Of a stretch of DNA of 37,409 bases, positions 25,588-32,730 are shown piece after piece. Each line of letters opens with the position of its first letter. Position 1 is the stretch's first letter. This stretch comes from Pseudomonadota bacterium. GTDB lineage: Bacteria > Desulfobacterota > Desulfovibrionia > Desulfovibrionales > Desulfomicrobiaceae. Under the pieces are notes generated by a model, which did not search any database, was not told where the DNA came from, and was given only the letters and a program-made list of their open reading frames with translations. The position numbers and the translations under genes are program-made. Where the stretch lies: positions 1 through 37,409 of the forward strand of contig JAEWKZ010000119.1 in assembly GCA_023393525.1 (NCBI GenBank), given 5' to 3'.

Positions 25588-26534
25588 GCTTCCTGCGGCA
25601 CGGGCAGGGGGCGGCGCAAGTCGGCCAGCTTGATGGCCGCCACGCCCGATAGGAGCAGGGCGCTGCCCAGGAGCTGGACAGGGCTCAGGGTTTCACCCAG
25701 GAGCATGAAGGCCAAGACGGCGGTGAAGAGCGGTTCCAGGGAAACGATGATATTGGCCACGCTGGCATCCAGCAGGGTCAGGCTGACATTGTAGAATCCG
25801 TACCCGCCCACCGTGGGAATGGCCCCCAGCAGGATCATCACGGTCCAGCCCTCCACGCTCTCACCGAGCCAGAACAAATCCGTCGGCGTCGCGGCCGAGC
25901 CGGGAAGCCACCCGCCGCTCAGATTGGCCAGGAAGAGGAACGTTCCGGCGAAGGCGAAGATGTAGAGGAGGGTGGTCCAGGGGGAAATGCCCCGCTCCGA
26001 GGTCACCCGGCCCATCAGGCTGTAGGCCGTGTAACACAGGCCCGTCAGCAGGCCCGCGACCACGCCCGGGAGGTTGCTCTGCCAGGCCGAGGCGTTCAGC
26101 GCTCCGGAAATGAGCGCGCAACCGCACAGGCACAGGACAATGGCCGCGAATTTGAGCGCCCCCAGGCTCTCTCCCAAGAACTTCCAACCCAGAATGGCCG
26201 TGTAGGCCACGGAACAGTAGACCATGACCGTGGCCACGGCCGCTCCGTTCTGCGCCACCGAAATGGCCCAGAAGCCGTTGAATCCGGCCAGCATCAGCCC
26301 GAAAGCAGCCAGGAAGGGGATATGGGCCCGTTCGACGCGCAGGAGCTTGCGGTTGAAAAGAAGCATGAACGGGACAAGAGTCGAGACCACGAAGACGTTG
26401 CGCCAGAAGGCCAGGACCAGCGGCGGCATGTCGAACTCCGTGACCAGATGGCGGATGAAAATGGATGTCGTGGACAGGAACACTGCGCCGGCGAGGGCGG
26501 CGCTGTAGCCTTGAGCGGAGCGGGACATGGCCAT
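25584..26534 (-). CDS. DMT-superfamily (EamA) transporter
   Basis: 316 residues with about ten hydrophobic helices in two EamA repeats; the second ends at LLGETLSPVQLLGSALLLSG, a repeat signature. Such proteins usually export small metabolites such as amino acids. AGGAG precedes ATG 26534 by 6 bases. It is divergent from a MocR regulator across a 110-base gap with a strong inverted repeat, so that regulator probably controls it. Substrate unknown. Confidence 0.9.
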   Translation of the reverse strand: MAMSRSAQGYSAALAGAVFLSTTSIFIRHLVTEFDMPPLVLAFWRNVFVVSTLVPFMLLFNRKLLRVERAHIPFLAAFGLMLAGFNGFWAISVAQNGAAVATVMVYCSVAYTAILGWKFLGESLGALKFAAIVLCLCGCALISGALNASAWQSNLPGVVAGLLTGLCYTAYSLMGRVTSERGISPWTTLLYIFAFAGTFLFLANLSGGWLPGSAATPTDLFWLGESVEGWTVMILLGAIPTVGGYGFYNVSLTLLDASVANIIVSLEPLFTAVLAFMLLGETLSPVQLLGSALLLSGVAAIKLADLRRPLPVPQEA

Positions 26535-26574
26535 GGAGTTCTCCTTCTTGTGCTGGACGTGAAGGTGATCTAGG

Positions 26575-26608
26575 GTGAAATTGGCCCCGTGATAAGGGCC
26601 AATTTCAC
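26575..26608. promoter_or_regulatory. Inverted-repeat operator candidate between DMT transporter and MocR regulator
   Basis: GTGAAATTGGCCC (26575-26587) and GGGCCAATTTCAC (26596-26608) form a perfect 13-bp inverted repeat with an 8-base spacer. It lies midway between two divergent starts, 41 and 37 bases away. It fits a dimeric regulator site better than a terminator, since no gene ends here. Confidence 0.65.
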
Positions 26609-26644
26609 GCGAAATCGACTAGTCCAATTATGAATGGAGGCTGC

Positions 26645-28114
26645 ATGCGCCTGGCACTGGATCCTGATTCCTCCGAGCCCGTTTACGCCCAGATCAGCGG
26701 CCATTTCCGCCACAGCATCCTGTCCGACAACCTGCGGCCCGGGGTCCGGCTGCCTGCGGTTCGCGTCCTGGCCGCGAATCTGGGCGTGAGCCGGGGCACG
26801 GTGGAGAGCGCCTACGCCGAGCTCCTGGCCGAGGGGCTGATCACTTCCCGGCAGGGCAGCGGCTTTTACGTGCTGCCTCATGCGCCGGGCGAAACCGGCG
26901 GTTTCCCCCGCGCTGGCGGGTGGCCCGCCTGGCAGGACCGTCTGCGCTACGGCGGTTTCGAAGCCATGAACGCCTATCTGCCGGAGGTCAGCCGCCAGAC
27001 GGACTGGATCGCCCTGGACGGCGGGGCCTGCGACCCGCGCCTTTTCCCCATGGACGAGTTCAGAAGGCTCCTGGGGCAGGTCATGCGCCGGGACGGGGCC
27101 GCGGCCGTGGAATACGGGGAGATCGCCGGATTCGGGCCCCTGCGCGCCACCCTGGCCCAGGTTCTGGCCAGTCAGGGCATCCAGACCGGGCCCGGCAACA
27201 TTCTCGTCACCGCCGGGTCCCAGCAGGCCCTTTCCCTGGTTGCCGGGCTGATCCTGCCGCCCGGATCAAGCGTGGTCGTGGAGCGTCCGACCTATGCCGG
27301 GGCCTTGGACGTGTTCCGCTCCCGGAACCTGCGCATTCACACCGTGGGCCTGGACGAGGACGGCCTGGACGTGGACGAGCTGGAAGGGATTCTAAGCCGC
27401 CACAAGCCGGGTCTCATCTACACCATCCCCAATTTCCACAACCCCACGGGCGCCTCCTTGAGCGGGCAGCGCCGCAGGCAGCTCATCAGCCTTGCCGGAC
27501 GCTACGACGTGCCGGTTCTGGAGGACGATTACGTCGGCGACATCCGCTACGAGGGACACGCCCAACCCACGCTCAAGTCTCTCGACCCGGATGGGCGGGT
27601 CATCTACATGAGCACCTTTTCCAAGATGCTCATCCCCGGCCTGCGCGTGGGTTTCGTGGTCGCTGAAGGCCCGGTCTGCGCCCACCTGCTGCGTTCCAAG
27701 CGCTGCCACGACCTGGCCACCTGCAACCTGATCCAGCGGGCGCTCAAGGATTACGTGTCCGTGGGCCGCTATGCCGCCCACCTGCAACGCTCCTGCACCC
27801 TCTACCGCCGTCGCCGGGACGCCATGCTCGCAGCCCTGGAACGGCACCTGCCCTCGGAATGCTCCTGGCTGCGCCCCAAGGGCGGATTGTTCGTGTGGCT
27901 GCGCCTGCCGGGTGGAATCAAGGCCTCGGAACTGCTTCCCAAGGCTTGCGAGGAAGGCGTGGTCTACGCGCCGGGAGGAAATTTCCATCTCGACCCCGCC
28001 CAGGGCGAAGGGTTCATGCGGCTCAATTTCGCCTCCAACAGCGAGGAGGTCATCGAAGAGGGGATCAGGAGGCTGGGGATGGCGATGGGGGCGAATGATG
28101 CGGATTATGGATGA
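26645..28114 (+). CDS. MocR-type GntR/aminotransferase-fold transcriptional regulator
   Basis: 489 residues. A winged helix of the GntR family spans about 12-75 (RLPAVRVLAANLGVSRGTVE, then SRQGSGFYV). A fold-type I aminotransferase domain follows, with PLP lysine K327 in STFSKMLIPGLRVGF, NFHNPTGASLS and VLEDDYVGD. ATG 26645 is chosen because GGAGG (26635-26639) lies 5 bases upstream; ATG 26630 has no site. MocR proteins usually control a divergent gene, here the transporter. The last codons lie in the first unit of a degenerate tandem repeat. Confidence 0.92.
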   Translation: MRLALDPDSSEPVYAQISGHFRHSILSDNLRPGVRLPAVRVLAANLGVSRGTVESAYAELLAEGLITSRQGSGFYVLPHAPGETGGFPRAGGWPAWQDRLRYGGFEAMNAYLPEVSRQTDWIALDGGACDPRLFPMDEFRRLLGQVMRRDGAAAVEYGEIAGFGPLRATLAQVLASQGIQTGPGNILVTAGSQQALSLVAGLILPPGSSVVVERPTYAGALDVFRSRNLRIHTVGLDEDGLDVDELEGILSRHKPGLIYTIPNFHNPTGASLSGQRRRQLISLAGRYDVPVLEDDYVGDIRYEGHAQPTLKSLDPDGRVIYMSTFSKMLIPGLRVGFVVAEGPVCAHLLRSKRCHDLATCNLIQRALKDYVSVGRYAAHLQRSCTLYRRRRDAMLAALERHLPSECSWLRPKGGLFVWLRLPGGIKASELLPKACEEGVVYAPGGNFHLDPAQGEGFMRLNFASNSEEVIEEGIRRLGMAMGANDADYG

Positions 28115-28300
28115 TGGGTGGGTATCAGGGCGATACACCGTAGGGGCGAAAAATTTTTCGCCCCAACATGCGGACCATGGGGAAAACATGGATGCCGGGG
28201 CGATGCGTCGCGGGGCACCCGTACAAAATGTGCGGATCATGGCTTATGCTTAGGTGTCAGGGCGATACGGCGTAGGGGCGAAAAATTTTTCGCCCCTACA
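28098..28300. repeat. Three degenerate tandem units, two ending in a palindromic element
   Basis: Units begin at about 28098, 28168 and 28230. Each opens with a form of TGCGGA-yy-ATGG and continues to a GGGCGAT segment. Units one and three share TCAGGGCGATAC then a near-identical 22-base palindrome (GGGGCGAAAAA plus its complement) at 28143-28164 and 28275-28296. The middle unit has lost the palindrome. The closest copies are 28125-28168 and 28257-28300, 132 bases apart. No gene is seen here apart from the MocR 3' end. Confidence 0.75.
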
Positions 28301-28323
28301 GAAATCGCGGGATTGTTCCGCGC

Positions 28324-29070
28324 CTACGCCCTGTTGTTTTTGGCGATGCCTACGATCCGCCTCATCTGGCGGCAGAGGCCCATGAGCAGGTTGTATTCGT
28401 TCAGGCGCGGGTTGATGCGATTGAAGAAGCGCTTCAGCGGCAGCATGAAGTATTCCGGGTTGTCCTTGTTGAGGAAATCGATCTCGATCAGGGTTTCGCG
28501 CAGCTGGTTGAAGAGGACTTCCCGCTCCTCACTGTTGATGTATCGATCCTTGGGCTGGCCCGCCATCTTGAAGGGCTTGGTCAGGGATTTCTTGAAGCAC
28601 TCGTAGAGCACGACCATGACGGCCTGGCTCAGGTTCAGCGAGGTCAGGTTGTCGGTGGTGGGGATGGTCAGGAGCTGGTTGCAGAGGTCTGTTTCCTCGT
28701 TGGTCAGCCCCTTGTCCTCGGGCCCGAAGACGATGGCGATCGTGCCCCCGGCATTGCGCTGCTCGATGATGCGCGGGGCGGCCTCCTCCGGCGTCTGGAT
28801 GCCCTGGCGCCAGCCTCCGGTCCTGGCCGTGGTGCCGTAGGCGAAGGAGTAGGGCGCCAGAGCTTCGGCCAGGGTCCCATGGATGCGGATGTTCTCCAAA
28901 AGGTGCCCGGCGTGGTGGGTGGCCAGGGGCAGGGCCTTGCCCTGGTCCCAATTCCATGGATCCACCAGCACGATCTGTCCGCAGCCCATGTTCAGACAGG
29001 CCCTGGCCACTGAGCCGATGTTCTCGGGGTACTTGGGCCGAAAGAGAATGACGTCGATGTTCTCAAGCAC
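28324..29070 (-). CDS. TrmJ/LasT-like SpoU-family RNA 2'-O-methyltransferase
   Basis: 248 residues. The three SPOUT (trefoil-knot) motifs are present: PENIGSVARAC, VFGPEDKGLTNEE, and TTDNLTSLNLSQAVMVVLYE. A helical C-terminal extension follows, as in TrmJ, which methylates position 32 of tRNAs; whether this protein has that target is inference. The start is GTG 29070, 9 bases after the YchF stop, with AGGA inside the TAGGA stop context, suggesting coupling. Confidence 0.9.
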   Translation of the reverse strand: MLENIDVILFRPKYPENIGSVARACLNMGCGQIVLVDPWNWDQGKALPLATHHAGHLLENIRIHGTLAEALAPYSFAYGTTARTGGWRQGIQTPEEAAPRIIEQRNAGGTIAIVFGPEDKGLTNEETDLCNQLLTIPTTDNLTSLNLSQAVMVVLYECFKKSLTKPFKMAGQPKDRYINSEEREVLFNQLRETLIEIDFLNKDNPEYFMLPLKRFFNRINPRLNEYNLLMGLCRQMRRIVGIAKNNRA

Positions 29071-29079
29071 GACCGGGTC

Positions 29080-30180
29080 CTAGACGTTGAAAAGGAAGTG
29101 CACCACGTCGCCGTCTTTCAGGACATACTCCTTGCCCTCGACCCGCAGCACTCCGGCGGCCCGGCATTTGGCCTCGGTGCCGTGCTTGACGTAATCGTCA
29201 TAGGCGATGACTTCGGCCCGGATGAAGCCGCGCTCGAAATCCGTGTGGATCACGCCCGCGCCCTGGGGGGCCTTGCAGCCCTGATGGATGGTCCAGGCGC
29301 GGACTTCCTTGGGGCCGGCGGTGAAGTAGGAGCACAGTCCGAGCATCTCGTAGCCGGTGCGGATGACCAGATCCAGGCCCGACTCGGTCACGCCGTAGGA
29401 CGACAGGAACTCCTGGGCCTCCTCGGGCGTCAGGCCTACCAGTTCCTCTTCGATGCGGGCCGAAATCTTCACGGCGCGGGAGCCGCGGGCTTCGGCCAGG
29501 GCGCGCACCTGGCGCACATAGTCGTTGTCCTCGGCCAGGCCTTCCTCGTCCACGTTCATGCCGTAGATGACCGGCTTGAAGGTGATGAGCAGCAGATCCC
29601 TGCGCAGTTCCTGGCCCAGGTCGCTCTTCAGCTCTTCGAGCTCGGAGGCGGGTTTGCCGGCGTTGAGATGCGTGATGAGCTTCTGCAGCAGTTCCAGTTG
29701 CACGCCCAGCTTCTTGTCGCCCTTGAGCTGCTTGGAAAGCCTGTCGGCCTTGCGTTCGGCGGCCTGCAGGTCGGCCAGGATCAGCTCGGTGTCGATGATG
29801 TCGATGTCGCGGATGGGGTCCACCGAGCCGCTGACGTGGATGACGTCGTCATTCTCGAAGCAGCGCACCACATGCAGGATGGCGTCGCATTCGCGGATGT
29901 TTGCCAGGAACTGGTTGCCCAGGCCCTCGCCCTGGCTCGCGCCCTTGACCAGCCCGGCGATGTCGATGAAGTCCACCGTGGCCTGGATGATCTTCTGCGA
30001 ATTCACCAGTTCGACGAGCTTGGCCAGACGCGGGTCCGGCACCGGGACCACGGCCTTGTTCGGCTCGATGGTGCAGAAGGGGTAGTTGGCGCTTTCGGCA
30101 TTCTGGGCCTTGGTCAGCGCGTTGAAAAGAGTGGATTTGCCCACGTTGGGCAGGCCCACGATGCCTATGCTCAGTCCCAT
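29080..30180 (-). CDS. ychF: YchF/OLA1-type P-loop GTPase/ATPase
   Basis: 366 residues, standard for the family. G1 is GLPNVGKSTLFNALT, G3 is DIAGLVKGAS, a coiled-coil insert (about 130-200) and a C-terminal TGS domain follow. The G4 region reads KPVIYGMNVDEE, in place of the NKxD consensus, as is typical of YchF proteins, which prefer ATP. It binds ribosomes and is linked to stress responses. AAGGAGATAGC precedes the ATG. It leads a two-gene unit with the RNA methyltransferase. Confidence 0.96.
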   Translation of the reverse strand: MGLSIGIVGLPNVGKSTLFNALTKAQNAESANYPFCTIEPNKAVVPVPDPRLAKLVELVNSQKIIQATVDFIDIAGLVKGASQGEGLGNQFLANIRECDAILHVVRCFENDDVIHVSGSVDPIRDIDIIDTELILADLQAAERKADRLSKQLKGDKKLGVQLELLQKLITHLNAGKPASELEELKSDLGQELRRDLLLITFKPVIYGMNVDEEGLAEDNDYVRQVRALAEARGSRAVKISARIEEELVGLTPEEAQEFLSSYGVTESGLDLVIRTGYEMLGLCSYFTAGPKEVRAWTIHQGCKAPQGAGVIHTDFERGFIRAEVIAYDDYVKHGTEAKCRAAGVLRVEGKEYVLKDGDVVHFLFNV

Positions 30181-30601
30181 GCTATCTCCTTCATTCCCTT
30201 TCCTTACTCAAGCATCGTGCATCGCGGCGGACACTGCGCAGACAAGGTGCGGCGGCCGTTTTGCAATCGAGAGCGAGCGTTGACAGGAATTGGAATGGAA
30301 TATTTATGATTTGCTCAAGCGTCGGATGGTCCGGACGCGAGGTGGCGAAGCCATAATATGATCGTTTCCATGACGCAAGACGAGATATGGCGTGGCAGAT
30401 TGTGGTGCGCAGTCTCATCGGGTTGCAGTTTGTGGCCGGGACATGCCGGGAAAGTGGAAATAATTGTGGCCGGTTTGGAGATGAACTGGAAAAAATCGTT
30501 ACCACTTCCACTGGATTGCCGCCTAATCCAGATGGAAGAATTTGAGCTTTGCCGCGAAGCGGTATAAGCCGCCCGTATCACGAATCGCGAGGGGGATTTT
30601 T
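30181..30601. other. 421-base intergenic region upstream of the aminotransferase gene
   Basis: It holds the divergent promoters of ychF and the aminotransferase gene. A small hairpin with GCGTC/GACGC arms lies at about 30317-30336. No riboswitch consensus was recognised in the roughly 290 bases between the candidate promoter and the aminotransferase start, and no convincing small gene. Confidence 0.5.
30280..30310 (+). promoter_or_regulatory. Candidate promoter of the aminotransferase-ferredoxin operon
   Basis: A perfect TTGACA (30280-30285) and TATGAT (30305-30310, five of six) are separated by 19 bases. It would leave a leader of roughly 285 bases. Confidence 0.4.
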
Positions 30602-31756
30602 ATGAATGAATGCCGCATCAACCCATGCTGCCAGAGCTTAAGCTCCTTCAAAGTCATGGACGTGCTGGAGCGGGCCTGCGCCTTGGAGAAGGAAGGCCGG
30701 GACATCGTGCATCTGCAGATCGGCGAGCCCGACTTCGACACGCCCGAGTGCGTCAAGGACGCCGCCTGCAAGGCCATCCGCGACGGCCGTTGCCAATACA
30801 CCCATTCCCTGGGCATCATCGAGCTGCGCGAGGCCATCTGCGCGAATTATCATGCCAAATACGGGGTGGAGGTCCATCCGGACCAGGTGCTGGTCACCGC
30901 AGGCACGTCTCCGTCCATGCTGATGGTCTTTTCGCTGCTGTTCCAACCCGGCGACCGGGTGCTGCTCTCGGACCCGAGCTATGCCTGCTATCCCAATTTC
31001 ATCCGCTTCACCGGCGCGGTGCCCGATTTCGTGCCCGTGCGCGAGGAGGACGGCTTCCAGTTCCGCGTGGACAAGGTCAAGGAGCGCATGGGCGAGGACG
31101 TGCGCGGCATCCTGGTCAACTCCCCGTCCAACCCCACGGGCACCCTGGTCAGCCCGGAGGTCTACTGCGGCCTGGCCGAGCTTGGCGTGCCGCTCTTCTC
31201 CGACGAGATCTACCACGGGCTTGTCTATGAGGGGCAGGAGCGCACCGCCCTTGAATTCACGGACAACTGCTTTGTCTTCAACGGGTTCTCCAAGCTCTAC
31301 GCCATGACCGGCTGGCGGCTCGGCTATGTCATCGCGCCCAAGGGGTACATGAAGCGCCTGCAGACCATGCAGCAGAACTTTTTCCTGTGCACCAGCTCCA
31401 TCGCCCAGTGGGCCGGGGTGGCCGCCCTGACCCAGGCCGGTCCGGACGTGACACATATGAAGGCCATTTACGACCAGCGCCGCAAGCACATGATCGGCAG
31501 GCTGCGTGAGCTTGGCTTCGGCATCACGGTCGAGCCCACGGGAGCCTTCTACGTGTTCGCCAATGCCAAAAAATACACGAATGATTCCATGCAGTTCACT
31601 TTCGACCTGCTGGAAAAAGCCGGAGTCGGCGTGGCGCCGGGCGTGGATTTCGGACCGGGCGGCGAGGGCTACATCCGCTTTTCCTACGCCAACTCCATCG
31701 AGAACATCGAAGAGGGCATGCGCCGGCTTGAAAAATATCTGGGAGGCCTCAAATGA
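30602..31756 (+). CDS. Class I/II PLP-dependent aminotransferase
   Basis: 384 residues, fold-type I. Motifs: LQIGEPDFDTPE, NSPSNPTGTL, SDEIYHGLVYEG, and PLP-binding K231 in NGFSKLYAMTGWRLGY; the arginine that binds substrate carboxylate is in GYIRFSYANS. It transfers an amino group between an amino acid and a 2-oxo acid; the substrate is not deducible. GAGGGGG precedes ATG 30602. The stop overlaps the ferredoxin start. Confidence 0.93.
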   Translation: MNECRINPCCQSLSSFKVMDVLERACALEKEGRDIVHLQIGEPDFDTPECVKDAACKAIRDGRCQYTHSLGIIELREAICANYHAKYGVEVHPDQVLVTAGTSPSMLMVFSLLFQPGDRVLLSDPSYACYPNFIRFTGAVPDFVPVREEDGFQFRVDKVKERMGEDVRGILVNSPSNPTGTLVSPEVYCGLAELGVPLFSDEIYHGLVYEGQERTALEFTDNCFVFNGFSKLYAMTGWRLGYVIAPKGYMKRLQTMQQNFFLCTSSIAQWAGVAALTQAGPDVTHMKAIYDQRRKHMIGRLRELGFGITVEPTGAFYVFANAKKYTNDSMQFTFDLLEKAGVGVAPGVDFGPGGEGYIRFSYANSIENIEEGMRRLEKYLGGLK

Positions 31757-31947
31757 ACATGGTCGAAGTGGCTCTGAATCAGCCCTGCTGCTCCGGATGT
31801 CTGGCCTGCGTGGAGCTGGCCCCGGAGTTTTTTGCCTATGACGAGGCCGCGCATGTGGCCGTGATTCTGCAAAACCCCTGCGAGGAAGACCTGGCCCGCA
31901 AGGTCGTGGCCTACTGCCCGGACGACTGCATCGAGATCATCGAATAG
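31753..31947 (+). CDS. Single-cluster 4Fe-4S ferredoxin
   Basis: 64 residues. C13, C16 and C19 (CSGCLAC) with C55 followed by Pro (YCPDDCIEI) give the classic one-cluster ferredoxin pattern; C12, C43 and C59 are extra, and C43/C59 could form a disulfide. It is acidic and cytoplasmic, an electron carrier. ATGA overlap with the aminotransferase gene shows coupled translation, an odd pairing since aminotransferases need no electrons. Confidence 0.9.
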   Translation: MNMVEVALNQPCCSGCLACVELAPEFFAYDEAAHVAVILQNPCEEDLARKVVAYCPDDCIEIIE

Positions 31948-31963
31948 GGGAGATAAAAAAATG

Positions 31964-32005
31964 AACACAAAAGGGGCACTCCATGCGGGGCGCCCCTTTT
32001 GTGTT
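31964..32005. terminator. Bidirectional terminator between ferredoxin gene and higA
   Basis: AACACAAAAGGGGC (31964-31977) pairs with GCCCCTTTTGTGTT (31992-32005), a perfect 14-bp stem with internal A and T tracts, between two convergent genes. Confidence 0.85.
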
Positions 32006-32021
32006 GCAGGATATGACTCGC

Positions 32022-32324
32022 TCAGGCAGCGCTGCGCGGGTTGACTTCGCTTTCCAATTTTTCCCCAAGATTTTGAGCCGCAATTTCAAGCTCATAGTGC
32101 GATTGCAGATTCATCCACGACTGCGGATCAACGCCGAAATAGCGACCGAGCCTGAGCGCCGTGTCCGCGCTGATGGCCCTTTTCCCGTGCACGATCTCAT
32201 TGATGCGGCGAGGAGGAACGCTGATGGCCTTGGCCAGGGCATATTGCGTGATGGCCAGGGGTTTCATGAAATCCTCAAGCAGAATTTCTCCGGGATGAAT
32301 GGGGTCTGGAATAAGGTTCTTCAT
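32022..32324 (-). CDS. higA: HigA-family antitoxin (XRE-type helix-turn-helix)
   Basis: 100 residues beginning MKNLIPDPIHPGEILLEDF, the typical HigA opening. The HTH is in TQYALAKAISVPPRRINEI with KRAISADTALRLGRYFG. It should neutralise HigB and repress the operon. ATG 32324 is favoured because GGAG lies 9 bases upstream, within the toxin's stop context; ATG 32339 overlaps the toxin stop as TAATG and is the alternative. The toxin is encoded first, the normal higBA order. Confidence 0.93.
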   Translation of the reverse strand: MKNLIPDPIHPGEILLEDFMKPLAITQYALAKAISVPPRRINEIVHGKRAISADTALRLGRYFGVDPQSWMNLQSHYELEIAAQNLGEKLESEVNPRSAA

Positions 32325-32338
32325 GGTGCTTTGCTCCA

Positions 32339-32620
32339 TTAGTGGTAATCCACGATTTCCACATCGTGCGCATTGCCGTCACGCCATGTGAAACAGATGC
32401 GCCATTGTTCGTTGATGCGTATGCTGTGTTGTCCGGACCTGTCTCCTGATAGGCTTTCGAGGCGGTTGCCCGGTGGCACGCGAAGAAAGTTCAGGTCAAC
32501 CGCCGCATGCAGTTGAAGCAACTTGCGCAAGGAAACCCGGTGGATGTCCGGGGGAATTTTTCGCGACTTTCGCTCACGGAAGAGTTTGTCGGTTTCCTTG
32601 CAAGCAAATGAGATGATCAT
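32339..32620 (-). CDS. higB: HigB-type toxin (RelE superfamily mRNA interferase)
   Basis: 93 residues with the HigB pattern: an N-terminal segment ending KETDKLFRERKSRKIP, then LRVPPGNRLESLSGDRSGQ, and the C-terminal RINEQWRICFTWRDGNAHDV and EIVDYH. It should cut mRNA on the ribosome when HigA is lost. No ribosome site precedes ATG 32620; the promoter at 32627-32655 would start transcription at or near the A of that ATG, suggesting a leaderless message. Confidence 0.93.
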   Translation of the reverse strand: MIISFACKETDKLFRERKSRKIPPDIHRVSLRKLLQLHAAVDLNFLRVPPGNRLESLSGDRSGQHSIRINEQWRICFTWRDGNAHDVEIVDYH

Positions 32621-32626
32621 GAAGTG

Positions 32627-32655
32627 CTAATAACGCGTGGCGTTCATGTTGGCAA
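32627..32655 (-). promoter_or_regulatory. Promoter of higBA
   Basis: Read on the minus strand, TTGCCA (32655-32650) and TATTAG (32632-32627) are 17 bases apart, five of six and four of six matches. The predicted transcription start falls at about 32620, the first base of higB. Confidence 0.55.
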
Positions 32656-32730
32656 CTCCGCTTGACTGCCTGATGAATCTTCTTATTGAGAAATTTTATT
32701 ATTTATCTACACAATAATCCGGAGGCAGTC

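Noticed and set aside
26575..26608. Terminator reading of the 13-bp inverted repeat
   Set aside because: It lies between two divergent starts, has no T tract, and no gene ends there.
28125..28300. CRISPR array or attachment sites
   Set aside because: Only three uneven, diverged units with no unique equal-length spacers and no cas genes or integrase nearby.
30358..30567. A 69-codon frame in the aminotransferase leader
   Set aside because: No ribosome site, mixed codon use and no recognisable features.
30310..30601. Riboswitch in the long aminotransferase leader
   Set aside because: No SAM, lysine, glycine, TPP or cobalamin consensus could be recognised by eye; a covariance-model search would be decisive.
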